A DNA stretch of 64,000 nucleotides from Bacillus sp. AFS006103 (lineage in GTDB: Bacteria; Bacillota; Bacilli; Bacillales; Cytobacillaceae), in contig NTXX01000030.1 of the NCBI GenBank assembly GCA_002559145.1, positions 31,571 through 95,570 of the forward strand. The letters are read 5' to 3'. Shown here piece by piece: positions 9,198-18,064 of this stretch. A program made the position numbers and the translations under genes. How positions within the stretch are numbered: position 1 is the first letter of the stretch; each line of letters starts with the position of its first letter. The notes beneath the pieces are model-generated. The model saw only the letters and a program-made list of their open reading frames with translations, searched no databases and had not been told where the DNA came from.

Positions 9198-10490
9198 ATG
9201 GAGAAAGAATTTTTGAATAAACTTTATATGAAGAGTCGGGCTGACAGAATTAAAGGGTTATTACTATCTAATGTTATATCTATGGAAGATGCAATTCTCT
9301 TGAAAGACGACCTGCATTTGCCAGCCGAAGTTGCTGACCATATGATTGAAAACCAAATTGCCACATATGAATTGCCGCTGGGTGTAGCTGTCAACTTTTT
9401 AATTGATCAAAAGGAATATGTTGTACCTATGGCTGTAGAAGAACCTTCAGTCATTGCGGCAGCCAGCTCCGCAGCCAAAATGATAAATTTAGCGGGCGGC
9501 TTTCAAACAACCATCCAAAATCGCACAATGATTGGACAGGTAGTCTTAAAGGATATTCCAGATATGATATTTGCTCGAGATATGGTAATAAAACACCAAA
9601 AAGACATATTACAAAAAGCAAATGAAGCCCACCCCTCCATTGTGAAACGAGGTGGAGGAGCAAAAGAAATTATTATCCGACCCATTGCGGCTGATAAAAC
9701 TTTTCATACACCTTCCTTTTTTGTCATCCATCTTCACATTGAAACTTTGGAAGCAATGGGAGCGAACATCATCGATACCATGGTCGAAGCCATTAAACCT
9801 TACTTAGAGGAATTAACAAATGGTACAGCCCTGATGGCGATCCTCTCCAACTATGCAACGGAATGTCTGGCCACAGCAAACTGTCGTATCCCTGTTTGGT
9901 CTTTGGGAAAAGGAGAATATACAGGTGAAGAAGTGCGAAATCGTATCATTGAGGCTTGTCAACTTGCTATTGCTGATCCGTACAGAGCTGTTACCCATAA
10001 CAAAGGAATTATGAATGGGATTGACTCTGTTGTGTTGGCAACTGGAAACGATTGGAGGGCAATTGAAGCAGGGGTTCATGCGTTTGCAGCTCGTTCTGGA
10101 CAATACCGCTCTCTTTCATCTTGGAGTAAAGCGGAAAACGGGGATTTATTGGGGAGTCTGACTGTTCCCTTACCAATCGGCGCTGTTGGTGGTTCCATTA
10201 ATTTTCATCCCGCTGCCCAATTAAGTAAACGAATATTAGGTTACCAAAGCGCAAAAGAATTAGAATCAATTATTGTTTCTGTTGGACTAGCTCAAAACCT
10301 TTCAGCCCTTAAAGCACTTGTCACAGAAGGAATCCAAAAAGGACATATGGGTCTTCAGGCAAAATCTCTTGCTATTAGTGCAGGAGCCAAAGGTAAAGAA
10401 ATTAAGTATGTAGCTGACAATTTAAGACAAAGAAAAAATATGAACTTAGCCGCTGCAAAAGAAATTTTAATGCAATTAAAAGAGAAATAG
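9198..10490 (+). CDS. mvaA: Hydroxymethylglutaryl-CoA reductase, class II
   Basis: A 430-residue class II HMG-CoA reductase interconverting HMG-CoA and mevalonate. Visible signatures are VEEPSVIAAAS with the catalytic glutamate (about residue 82), HNKGIMNGID with the catalytic lysine, GNDWRAIEAG with the catalytic aspartate, the cofactor-domain segment GAVGGSINFHPAAQ and the C-terminal histidine flap GHMGLQAKS. An ATG also exists at 9189, but the AGGGA ribosome site is correctly spaced only for 9198. It converges with the HMG-CoA synthase gene across a shared terminator. The downstream mevalonate kinases are not in the window. Cofactor preference and physiological direction cannot be decided here. 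Confidence 0.94.
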   Translation: MEKEFLNKLYMKSRADRIKGLLLSNVISMEDAILLKDDLHLPAEVADHMIENQIATYELPLGVAVNFLIDQKEYVVPMAVEEPSVIAAASSAAKMINLAGGFQTTIQNRTMIGQVVLKDIPDMIFARDMVIKHQKDILQKANEAHPSIVKRGGGAKEIIIRPIAADKTFHTPSFFVIHLHIETLEAMGANIIDTMVEAIKPYLEELTNGTALMAILSNYATECLATANCRIPVWSLGKGEYTGEEVRNRIIEACQLAIADPYRAVTHNKGIMNGIDSVVLATGNDWRAIEAGVHAFAARSGQYRSLSSWSKAENGDLLGSLTVPLPIGAVGGSINFHPAAQLSKRILGYQSAKELESIIVSVGLAQNLSALKALVTEGIQKGHMGLQAKSLAISAGAKGKEIKYVADNLRQRKNMNLAAAKEILMQLKEK

Positions 10491-10550
10491 CTCCCTGCAA
10501 TATTGCGGAAGTCTAAACCGGAAAATGAATGAAAGAATGTTTCCAAGTAA

Positions 10551-10597
10551 AAAAGATGTCTTTAGGCTCATCTTATGAGCTAAAGACATCTTTTTTT
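10551..10597. terminator. Bidirectional terminator between mvaA and mvaS
   Basis: A 14-bp perfect stem (AAAGATGTCTTTAG at 10552-10565 with its complement at 10580-10593) plus an inner GCTCAT/ATGAGC pairing is flanked by A-run and T-run. It serves both convergent genes. Confidence 0.9.
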
Positions 10598-11768
10598 AAT
10601 TAACTTTATTTACATACTCGCGTTTATGCTCATTAACTCCAGCCAAACAAATGGCTGCAGGATCTTTTTCAATCGGGAACCTTGCACTTGAAACTTCAGC
10701 AAGTGACGTTGTTTGAAATATTTCTTCGTATTCAGAAATACTGATTTCTCTACGTTCTGATAATAATTTTGCATGTTGAGCTTTGTATAAAGCCTCCCGA
10801 TATTGAGGCTGCACGATGCAGGGGAAAAATTCTCCAACTGCTCCCGATCCATAACTGAATAGTCCAATCCTTGATCCTGGTTCGATGTCGGTATTTAATT
10901 CTAGTAAGGATAACAAACTCAAGTACAATGACCCTGTATAAATATTGCCAACGACCTTGTTATATCTTCTACTGATTTCAAAGTTTGCCAACAGCCTTTT
11001 CTGAACCTCATCCATGCCTTCATCTATAACTGTCCTTAAGGCTTTCAAGCCTAACTTCGTATATGGCAAATGGAAACAAATGGCCTCAAAATCTTTTAGT
11101 TCCAGTCCAGTCCTATCCTTATACTGCTTCCAAACATTTTGGAAAAAGGCAATGTATAGTTCAACAGAATACTTTCCTTGGACAAAAGCCGTATCAGAGT
11201 ATAGTGGGCGCCAAAAATCCATAACATCTTCTGTATGATAAACACTTGGACCTTCAAAAGTCAAAATCCTTGGATTAACACTCATGACAATCGCCACCGC
11301 GCCGGCTCCTTGGGTGGCTTCTCCAGGTGAATTCAAGCCATATCTTGATATATCTGATCCAAGAACTAAGACCTTACTTTCAGGATTTAATGCGATGTGC
11401 CCTTTTGCTATTTGGACGGCAGCTGTAGCACCATAGCAGGCTTCTTTTACTTCAATAGAGCGTGCATTGGGGTTTAATCCTAATAAATGATGAACATAAA
11501 TTGCGGCTGCCTTAGAAAAATCAATTCCAGATTCTGTAGCAAATATGACAAAATCAATTTTTTCCTTGTCGTCTTCATCTAAAATTTCTAATGCAGCGTT
11601 AGCCGCCAAAGTAACAGTATCCTGTGTAATTGGAGGAACAGCCATTTTCTCCTGTCCAATCCCAATAGTGAGCTTTTCTGGTTTTACATTTCTTGCAAGA
11701 GCCAGTTTATTCATATCGATATACAGATGTGGCGTATAAAAACCAATCTTGTCAATTCCTATTTTCAC
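10596..11768 (-). CDS. mvaS: Hydroxymethylglutaryl-CoA synthase
   Basis: A 390-residue thiolase-fold enzyme condensing acetyl-CoA with acetoacetyl-CoA to HMG-CoA. The catalytic triad is visible: Glu79 in ATESGIDFSK, Cys111 in EACYGATAA and His233 in FHLPYTK, at the positions found in bacterial MvaS. Start is GTG at 11768 with an AGGTG site nine bases upstream. It faces mvaA, so the pair supplies mevalonate from acetyl-CoA units. Most Bacillus species make isoprenoids through the MEP pathway, so the role of this pair without adjacent kinases is an open question: a second isoprenoid route, or HMG-CoA/mevalonate salvage. Confidence 0.95.
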   Translation of the reverse strand: MKIGIDKIGFYTPHLYIDMNKLALARNVKPEKLTIGIGQEKMAVPPITQDTVTLAANAALEILDEDDKEKIDFVIFATESGIDFSKAAAIYVHHLLGLNPNARSIEVKEACYGATAAVQIAKGHIALNPESKVLVLGSDISRYGLNSPGEATQGAGAVAIVMSVNPRILTFEGPSVYHTEDVMDFWRPLYSDTAFVQGKYSVELYIAFFQNVWKQYKDRTGLELKDFEAICFHLPYTKLGLKALRTVIDEGMDEVQKRLLANFEISRRYNKVVGNIYTGSLYLSLLSLLELNTDIEPGSRIGLFSYGSGAVGEFFPCIVQPQYREALYKAQHAKLLSERREISISEYEEIFQTTSLAEVSSARFPIEKDPAAICLAGVNEHKREYVNKVN

Positions 11769-11861
11769 AATGATTCACACCTTTTCTTCATGTCATTTTT
11801 ATAGGGTATAGGACCTTTTTCTGATTTCTCCCTTTGATTGGGAGAGCCTTTAAAAGAGAAG

Positions 11862-11958
11862 ACTCTGTTAAACTTGGATGCTGATTTAAGCTTCGGGCGC
11901 TCACTTTTTGCGGGGAGGTCCTGAATCCTCCTCGGCGCTTAGAGATAAGCAGGGTTCA
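11862..11958. repeat. Partial copy of a Bacillaceae intergenic repeat
   Basis: The stretch containing ACTCTGTTAAACTTGG, GGGCGCTCACTTTTTGCGGG and CCTCCTCGGCGCTTAGAG looks like the abundant GC-richer intergenic repeat of many Bacillus-group genomes, recognised from memory. It is far more GC-rich than its surroundings and contains an internal dyad (GGGGAGGTCC..GGA..CCTCCTC). It appears partial. Confidence 0.5.
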
Positions 11959-12059
11959 TCTCGTTTCCCTCCTTCTCATTCATGCTCTTATCTTAATACT
12001 GATCTCTTTTTCAAAAATTGATGACAATCAAAATTCATCTCTTATTAAAAAATTTCTTC

Positions 12060-12168
12060 GATTCACCGAGTTATTTTCATAGTTTAGTTCAAATTTATTA
12101 AACTCTTTGGTTGTGTTCTTTAAACGTCCGTCATCTAAAAAGTCTTGATACGCAAATTTTGGCAACAA
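12060..12168 (-). pseudogene. N-terminal remnant of a tyrosine recombinase (type 2)
   Basis: On the minus strand this reads LLPKFAYQDFLDDGRLKNTT, closely matching the first 20 residues of the intact integrase at 58.1-59.0 kb (LLKFGYQDFLDDRRFKNTT). After about 20 residues the similarity is lost. The start codon position is TTG and the hairpin immediately upstream (12171-12198) matches the hairpin upstream of the intact integrase, so the whole promoter-proximal module was copied. Confidence 0.8.
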
Positions 12169-12199
12169 AAAACCACTCCCCGTTGATAGGAAGTGGTTT
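12165..12199 (-). terminator. Terminator of the L-serine dehydratase operon
   Basis: Stem AACCACT(C/T)CC pairs 12171-12179 with 12190-12198 and is followed on the minus strand by six T. It sits 15 bases after the permease stop codon. Sequence and context are homologous to the hairpin between groEL and the intact integrase. Confidence 0.8.
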
Positions 12200-12213
12200 T
12201 ACCTTTGTTATTA

Positions 12214-13527
12214 TTAGAAGAATGATTTAATACTTGCTAGGATTGTAAGAATACCGATGATAATAACAAAGATATTGCTGAATTTGCCTCTGTACTTAGC
12301 TAGTACAGGAACTTTACGGATAGCATACATTGGTAATACACAAAGGATTGCTGCAACTAGCGGACCGCTCAAGCTATCAATTAGTCCAAGAATACTTGGG
12401 TTTGCATACGCAACATACCAGCATGATAATACTACAAAGATAAGAATTGATGTCTTAACTGTCTTTTCTTTGATGTTCTTTCCACGTGCTCTGCCAGCCT
12501 CAAGAATCATGTCACGCATAACCTCATACGCTCCAACATAGTGGCCAAGGAAAGACTTTGTTATTGCTACAAATGCGATGATAGGAGCTGCAATTGTAAT
12601 TAGCTGTGAGTTTTGCACATTCGCAAGATATGAAAGAATAGATAGATTTTGTTCTTTTGCCATAACTAAATCTTTTGGAGTTAAGCTCAAGACACTGCTC
12701 CAAACGAAGAACATAACTACTGCGAAGGTCATAATATAAGTAACCTTTTGGATTTGCGCGCTCTTTGCGTCAACAGCTTCGATACCATAAGTCGCTCTCT
12801 GTTTGATAACAAATTGCGAAATGATAGGAGAATGATTAAATGAGAATACGATAATTGGTAGAACCATCAATATCGTTCCAAAAATTCCAGTTCCAGTTGA
12901 TGCAGTTGAAACACTTGAGAAACTAAGCATCGACGTATTCCACTGTGGAATTAACGATACTGCAATAAAAAGTAGAGAAACGATAAACGGATATACAAGC
13001 ATACTCATAAATTTCACCGTAATATCTTGTCCAAAATTTAAAATCGTAATTAGACCAAGTATTAACACAAGTGATAAGATCGCCCTTGGAGGCTCTGCCA
13101 TGCCCAATTGATGCACCATAAAACTACTAGCTGTATTGGTAAGAGCTACTGAATACATCAACACAATCGTATAGATGGAAACAAAAAATACGATATTAAA
13201 AGTGATACTTGCCTTTTTCCCGAAATAATCTCTTATCGTACCTGTAATCCCATCTTCAGCGGAGTTAGAAGCATAGATCATTTTAGCAAGTGCTCGATGT
13301 GAGTAGTACATGATTGGTAATGAAAGTAAAGTAATTAATAGTAATGAAAGTAAACCGCCTGCTCCGGCATTAATCGGTAAAAATAGTACCCCTGCTCCAA
13401 TTGCTGTTGCAAAAAGGCTCAAAGCCCATGTGGTATCTTGTTTATGCCATTTTTTCGGATCTGGATACTGTTTTTGTTCAGGTTGTTGATATTCGTAATC
13501 TAATTGTCTAGCGGTATTCCCATGCAT
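12214..13527 (-). CDS. HAAAP-family serine (hydroxy/aromatic amino acid) permease, SdaC-like
   Basis: A 437-residue transporter with a hydrophilic 35-residue N-terminus and about 11 membrane segments. The first begins TTWALSLFATAIGAGVLFLP, a signature of the hydroxy and aromatic amino acid permease family, and the later FSFNHSPIISQFV agrees with SdaC-type carriers. It is the last gene of a transcription unit with both L-serine dehydratase subunits, which makes proton-coupled L-serine import the likely role. The 98-base gap to sdaAA holds a TCCTCC ribosome site. Threonine or aromatic amino acids cannot be excluded from sequence alone. Confidence 0.88.
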   Translation of the reverse strand: MHGNTARQLDYEYQQPEQKQYPDPKKWHKQDTTWALSLFATAIGAGVLFLPINAGAGGLLSLLLITLLSLPIMYYSHRALAKMIYASNSAEDGITGTIRDYFGKKASITFNIVFFVSIYTIVLMYSVALTNTASSFMVHQLGMAEPPRAILSLVLILGLITILNFGQDITVKFMSMLVYPFIVSLLFIAVSLIPQWNTSMLSFSSVSTASTGTGIFGTILMVLPIIVFSFNHSPIISQFVIKQRATYGIEAVDAKSAQIQKVTYIMTFAVVMFFVWSSVLSLTPKDLVMAKEQNLSILSYLANVQNSQLITIAAPIIAFVAITKSFLGHYVGAYEVMRDMILEAGRARGKNIKEKTVKTSILIFVVLSCWYVAYANPSILGLIDSLSGPLVAAILCVLPMYAIRKVPVLAKYRGKFSNIFVIIIGILTILASIKSFF

Positions 13528-13625
13528 AATATAGTCCTCCTCGTAATATCTTATACTTTTTATTTTAAAAATAACTTACTACCCTTTAAAAATTTGCTCA
13601 ACATTTCACAAATTGTCCACAAACG

Positions 13626-14516
13626 TTACCTCGGTATATGTTTGTCGCCGAAGATTCTACTTTTAATCGCAATTCCTGTCGGTGTTGCAGCAACTCCACC
13701 AAGACCTGTTTCTCTTAATTCACGAGGCATTTGCCTTCCAACTCTATACATCGCTTCAATGACTTCATCGGCATTGATTACATTTGTTACATCTGCTAAT
13801 GCAATATCCGCTGCGACTAAAGCATTGGCTGTTCCGATGGCATTTCTTTTTACACAAGGTATTTCGACTAAACCAGCAACAGGGTCACAAACAAGACCTA
13901 GTAAATTTTGCAATGCTGTTGAGAATGCTTCAGAAGATTGCTGCGGTGTTCCTCCTGCCGCTTCTACCGCTGCAGCTGCTGCCATAGCTGACGCACTTCC
14001 TACTTCAGCCTGACATCCACCGAAAGCTCCGGCAATACAAGCATTATTTGCAACAACCATCCCAAACAAAGCAGATGTGAAAAGAAAATGAATCATATCT
14101 TCACGACTTAGGTTGAGTGTATCTTTAATACCAAATAGTACGCCCGGAATCGTCCCGCTTGCACCTGCTGTTGGAGTCGCACAAATTGCCCCTAACGAAG
14201 CATTCACTTCATTCACTCCAATTGAGCTTTGGACTCCGTATACCATCAAATCCCCAGAAAGTGTTTTCCCTTTTGATCGATAGTTCATTATCTTTACTGC
14301 ATCTCCACCAGTTAAACCAGTTGGTGAAAATACACCGTCGCCTTCAATGCTTCTATTAATGGAGTTTTCCATTGTCGTTAAATTCTTTTCCATTTTGCTC
14401 CAAACCTCTTCGTAAGAAGCTTTGGTTATTCCCATTTCCTGTTCAATCATTAATGCATAAAGGGGCATTTGTCTCTTATTTGCTGCTTCGACAATTTCCT
14501 TTATTGATGTGTACAT
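13626..14516 (-). CDS. sdaAA: L-serine dehydratase, iron-sulfur-dependent, alpha subunit
   Basis: A 296-residue subunit of the oxygen-sensitive [4Fe-4S] L-serine dehydratase, which converts L-serine to pyruvate and ammonia. Diagnostic stretches are TGGDAVKIMNY, ATPTAGASGTIPG, GAFGGCQAEVGSASAM and GLVCDPVAGLVEIPCVKRN, which carry the conserved cluster-ligand cysteines. Length matches the Bacillus two-subunit enzyme. It lies 19 bases downstream of sdaAB and upstream of the serine permease, forming one catabolic operon. Confidence 0.96.
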   Translation of the reverse strand: MYTSIKEIVEAANKRQMPLYALMIEQEMGITKASYEEVWSKMEKNLTTMENSINRSIEGDGVFSPTGLTGGDAVKIMNYRSKGKTLSGDLMVYGVQSSIGVNEVNASLGAICATPTAGASGTIPGVLFGIKDTLNLSREDMIHFLFTSALFGMVVANNACIAGAFGGCQAEVGSASAMAAAAAVEAAGGTPQQSSEAFSTALQNLLGLVCDPVAGLVEIPCVKRNAIGTANALVAADIALADVTNVINADEVIEAMYRVGRQMPRELRETGLGGVAATPTGIAIKSRIFGDKHIPR

Positions 14517-14535
14517 ATCTTATTCACCCCTGTTT

Positions 14536-15237
14536 TTAATAGAGAATCATAATATTTGCTAAGTTGTTTAAGCTTTCTAGTTCTTTCTGGATATTTTTTG
14601 ACAATAACATATCTAAAGCAAACGCATGTAAATACTTCTTACTTCCTTCTAAATGATAATAGTCGTTTACTTCTACTTCATATTTCTTAAGAATTCTGCG
14701 TAACATGAATTCAATATCCGTATCTTCAGAAATGGCGATAACAATTGGCAGTGGCCCATTTAGTTTTAATTGAAAACCATCTACCTCAATCTCTTTCACT
14801 TCAATTAATCCGCCGCCGATCGAAATTCCGAGTGTTCGAATACTTCGACTATCATCTTCCAAATAAACATCTGCTGTATTTGGGTGACCTGCTGGACTTT
14901 CCCCTGGAATTTCAATAAAAGTAATATCCATGCCTTTGGCTTCTGCTATATGAATCGCATCTGGTACCCTGCTGTCATCTGGAGCAAACCCTAATATTCC
15001 CCCAATAATGGCAAAGTCTGTTCCATGTCCTTTATGAGTTTCCGCGAAGGACTCGTAGTACTTGACGACAACCTTCTTCGGGAGACCTTGAAATAACTTA
15101 TTTGCTACAGCCCCAATTGCTAAAGCTCCTGCTGTATGTGAACTGGAAGGACCAATCATAACCGGACCCATCACATCAAAGCAACTTTTGTACTTAACTG
15201 CCTTTTTTTCTTTAATAGGCGCCAACCCAATACTCAT
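14536..15237 (-). CDS. sdaAB: L-serine dehydratase, iron-sulfur-dependent, beta subunit
   Basis: A 233-residue beta subunit with the family signature GPVMIGPSSSHTAGA, then GHGTDFAIIGGILGF and ESPAGHPNTADVYL. It is the promoter-proximal gene of the minus-strand sdaAB-sdaAA-permease operon. The 490-base region upstream is shared with a divergent YheO-type regulator and contains two cre-like sites, so control by that regulator and by carbon catabolite repression is likely. The last 30 residues are less conserved than the rest. Confidence 0.95.
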   Translation of the reverse strand: MSIGLAPIKEKKAVKYKSCFDVMGPVMIGPSSSHTAGALAIGAVANKLFQGLPKKVVVKYYESFAETHKGHGTDFAIIGGILGFAPDDSRVPDAIHIAEAKGMDITFIEIPGESPAGHPNTADVYLEDDSRSIRTLGISIGGGLIEVKEIEVDGFQLKLNGPLPIVIAISEDTDIEFMLRRILKKYEVEVNDYYHLEGSKKYLHAFALDMLLSKNIQKELESLNNLANIMILY

Positions 15238-15326
15238 AAAAGTACCTCCTTAAATTTGGCCCAAATGGAGTTTCATACAGTGCTTTTAGCCATTCGGACT
15301 CTAGCAGACATTAGAATGAAGATGTT

Positions 15327-15340
15327 AGAAAACGCTTCCA
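15327..15340. promoter_or_regulatory. cre-like site upstream of sdaAB
   Basis: AGAAAACGCTTCCA matches 12 of 14 positions of the catabolite-responsive element TGWAANCGNTNWCA and lies about 90 bases upstream of the sdaAB start. Binding by CcpA is inferred. Confidence 0.45.
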
Positions 15341-15644
15341 GATTCCTGCAAAAAAATTTATTTTTATGTAAAACTATTGCCTTGTTAATAGAAATAATTT
15401 ATTACAGTAATTATTTTTTATTACCACATGCAAAAATATATCATGCCTTCAAACCTATGTCAATATAATAATAATAATAATCTATTATTATAAAAAAAAA
15501 ATATTATATAACCTTGGAATATTTCAAAAGTTTGATATAATCTAATTGTACTTAAAAAAAATAGGGATAATTATGCGAATTTTCCTCCACTATCCATTAT
15601 CTTGTTAATAATCTGAATCAAGCTTCACTAAGAGAACAGTATAA

Positions 15645-15658
15645 TTAAAACGCTTTCA
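15645..15658. promoter_or_regulatory. cre-like site upstream of the YheO-type regulator
   Basis: TTAAAACGCTTTCA matches 13 of 14 positions of TGWAANCGNTNWCA, 70 bases upstream of the regulator start. The intergenic region 15238-15727 is otherwise AT-rich and contains an ATA/AAT run near 15465-15510; I see no other gene in it. Confidence 0.55.
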
Positions 15659-15727
15659 ATTAAAATTTAAATAATAGCAAAAGAACTCTTGTTTATTGGA
15701 AAAGGACTATCTAAGGAGGGGTATTAA

Positions 15728-16402
15728 TTGGAGAAAGAGTTATTTCGGCACTATCAAAATATCATGAATTACTTCGGAGCAATTTTAGGATCTAATTATG
15801 AATTTGTTTTACATGTCTTAATACCTGAGGGTGGTTCTCAGATTGGTCACATCGTCAATGGAGAATTAAGCGGCAGGACATTGAATGGGTCGTTAACGGA
15901 TTACGCCAAAAAGCTTATCAGTGAAAAAGTCTATTTAGAGAAGGATTTCGTTACAGATTATGTTGGAGAAGGACCACGAGGAAAAAAGTTTCGTTCATCT
16001 ACTCTGTTTATAAAAGATTCTAAAGGTGTATTACAGGGTCTGTTATGTATAAATTTCGATGCAGACGTCTACCGCAAAGTCGCAAAAGACGTGTTAAAGT
16101 TAGTTAATCTAAGCCTTGATATTGAACATATCGAGATGAAAACCGAACAAGAGCAGCCAGTTGAACGACTTCACGATAATGTTAGTAATATCATTTATAC
16201 TGTAATCGATAAAGATATCCTAGAATCTGGTGCCCAATTATCACCAGATCAAAAGAAACTGGCGATAGCCAAATTAAAAGAATATGGGGTATTTGATATT
16301 AAAGGTACCATAAATGAAGTTTCTGATATAATGGGAATGTCTGAATCAAGTGTTTATCGTTACCTTCAGATGGTATCACGAGATTATTCAATTCAAAAAT
16401 AA
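15728..16402 (+). CDS. YheO/DauR-type PAS-HTH transcriptional regulator
   Basis: A 224-residue protein with an N-terminal YheO-like PAS domain (about 8-115; LHVLIPEGGSQIGHIVNGEL, then STLFIKDSKGVLQGLLCINF) and a C-terminal helix-turn-helix (about 165-222; ISDIMGMSESSVYRYLQMV). TTG start at 15728 with AAGGAGGGG eight bases upstream. Members such as DauR respond to amino-acid-related ligands. Its divergent position next to sdaAB makes it the probable local regulator of L-serine breakdown; whether it activates or represses is unknown. Confidence 0.85.
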   Translation: MEKELFRHYQNIMNYFGAILGSNYEFVLHVLIPEGGSQIGHIVNGELSGRTLNGSLTDYAKKLISEKVYLEKDFVTDYVGEGPRGKKFRSSTLFIKDSKGVLQGLLCINFDADVYRKVAKDVLKLVNLSLDIEHIEMKTEQEQPVERLHDNVSNIIYTVIDKDILESGAQLSPDQKKLAIAKLKEYGVFDIKGTINEVSDIMGMSESSVYRYLQMVSRDYSIQK

Positions 16403-16410
16403 CCAAAAAG

Positions 16411-16506
16411 TGCGGTAAATCAACGTTTTGGATATTACTGGTTGTAACATCTTTAACGGCGATTTACCGTTTTTTATGGAATTTCGTTAGCAAAATGTTA
16501 GCGTGT
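16411..16506 (+). repeat. Dispersed arm repeat with terminator-like dyad (copy 1)
   Basis: Starts with GCGGTAAATCAACG, contains GTAACATCTTTAACGGCGAT and ends TTAGCAAAATGTTAGCG. Related copies lie at 18.57, 18.97 and 24.88 kb. Here CGGTAAATC and GATTTACCG can pair, followed by six T, so it can terminate the regulator gene upstream. Confidence 0.7.
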
Positions 16507-16529
16507 TAGTTTGTTTATACAATTAAAGT

Positions 16530-17594
16530 TCATACAATTTTATTATAAAGATCAAATAACACTTTGGGTAATTCTGGGTTTTTTGAAAGTTTTCCAAAAT
16601 TGAAATATTCTTGGACATACTGTAAATCTTCTTTTTCACAAGCTAATACAAAACATAAATAAAAAATTGAAATTCCACTCGTGACCGATTCCCATCGTTT
16701 CTCATGCATTGACAACCACTTTTCTCCAAGAGTTTTAATAATTTCTTTTCTTGATTCTAAGGATTCCTTTAATTTTTCGATAGTATCAATTCCAAAGAAA
16801 CTTAGTTGATTAATTCTTTTGGCAATATATCTTTCATCTGTATATTCAACGGTAATTGCCTTAGTTATAATCATAAAATGTTGCTCGATTTCATAAACTA
16901 TTTTATCTTCCTGCAGAAATTCCTTTAATGAAATATTATCTATAAATAAATTTAAATTTTGGGATTTAATTTGTTCTTTCACTTCAATTGTATACTTTTT
17001 TATTTCTTCTTTTATTCTTATGAATTCGATATCTGCTAATTCCAATAAACCAGCTATCCTGGAGAACTTTCTTCTCATATCAACAGGAATTTCAATGGCA
17101 CTCTTATATCCAATATCATGTTCAATTTCTGCCCATGCATGTTGTAAAATAGATCTTATTTGAATTTCAAATTTAATCTCATTAAACCTTGAATACTCAG
17201 GTAGGGATGCTCTTGGCTCTGTTAATTTAATAATATAATGGAGTGATGAGTACCCAAAAGAATCGAAATTTTTATTCCTTTTATCACATGAGTTATTTTC
17301 GTCTACATGAAACTGAGATTTAACAATATTAGCAATTGTATCAACATCATCTTCAAAATATGTTATAACTCTTATACCCAGAGTATCAGTAATTTTATCT
17401 AAGCCCGTATATTTATCTTCTTTACTATCAATTTTCTTAGATAAACTATTCCTGTCTTTTACCCTTGATTCAATACCATGAATAGTGATCCCGTTTTCCT
17501 TAATCAAGGAAAATATTAAATCTCTCAATTTTTTCTCGTATTCCAAGTATATTATTTTCTTTTGGTCATATTCATTTAAAATTACTTCTTTCAA
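16530..17594 (-). CDS. RelA/SpoT synthetase-domain protein, possible alarmone synthetase
   Basis: A 354-residue protein whose first half is a RelA/SpoT nucleotidyltransferase domain. Key positions are kept: the ATP-site segment RVKDRNSLSKKI (44-55), Asp70 in ITDTLGIRVITYF, the guanosine-stacking Tyr115 in FGYSSLHY, and Glu143 in EIQIRSILQHAWAEIEHDIG. There is no HD hydrolase, TGS or ACT domain. The C-terminal half (about 190-354) is helical and unfamiliar. It is not a short YjbM/YwaC-type synthetase, being about 140 residues longer. TTG start with GGGGGAAG eight bases upstream. It stands alone between mobile-element debris. A stress alarmone synthetase or a toxic or anti-phage synthetase are both possible. 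Confidence 0.8.
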   Translation of the reverse strand: MKEVILNEYDQKKIIYLEYEKKLRDLIFSLIKENGITIHGIESRVKDRNSLSKKIDSKEDKYTGLDKITDTLGIRVITYFEDDVDTIANIVKSQFHVDENNSCDKRNKNFDSFGYSSLHYIIKLTEPRASLPEYSRFNEIKFEIQIRSILQHAWAEIEHDIGYKSAIEIPVDMRRKFSRIAGLLELADIEFIRIKEEIKKYTIEVKEQIKSQNLNLFIDNISLKEFLQEDKIVYEIEQHFMIITKAITVEYTDERYIAKRINQLSFFGIDTIEKLKESLESRKEIIKTLGEKWLSMHEKRWESVTSGISIFYLCFVLACEKEDLQYVQEYFNFGKLSKNPELPKVLFDLYNKIV

Positions 17595-17625
17595 AACTCT
17601 TCCCCCTCATCGAACTTAACCCTTT

Positions 17626-17816
17626 TCACTTTACCTCGGTGCGTAACAATCTTTGTCTCTCCGTGAACAGGTAGTTCGGTGAGTCTGGCATTCCGTTACA
17701 CACAACAACAGAAATTTTTCCATTTTGCACCATTATATCAATCTCTAGCTTCATTATGCTATGATTATTATCTACTTTTATTAACCTTATTGGAACTCCC
17801 CAAATGCTCCTTCCAT
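17626..17816 (-). pseudogene. Unrecognised ORF remnant upstream of the RelA-domain gene
   Basis: An open frame of about 60 codons ends with TGA at 17626-17628 and reads GRSIWGVPIRLIKVDNN followed by a 42-residue segment from ATG 17754. It has coding-like composition but no ribosome site and no upstream start, so it is probably the 3' piece of a lost gene. I do not recognise the family. It ends 32 bases before the RelA-domain start. Confidence 0.35.
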
Positions 17817-18064
17817 TTATTTTTATAGATTATCCATTACCTCAACTCCTTAATCAAATAAAAAGGACACCAAATGCCGGTATAATACCATCCATTCAGT
17901 ATCCTACAAAATTAATTATCATTTTTCACCCCTTCTTCAAACACTTATCCCGTTACTGTAAACCGTTCATCTTTTTTAAGTATCTGAAACTAAGTTCTCT
18001 TACGGTGTGTTCCGCAACTATATTAATTTTATCAATTCTGATTGTTCGGTGTTGTTGGTCCCAT

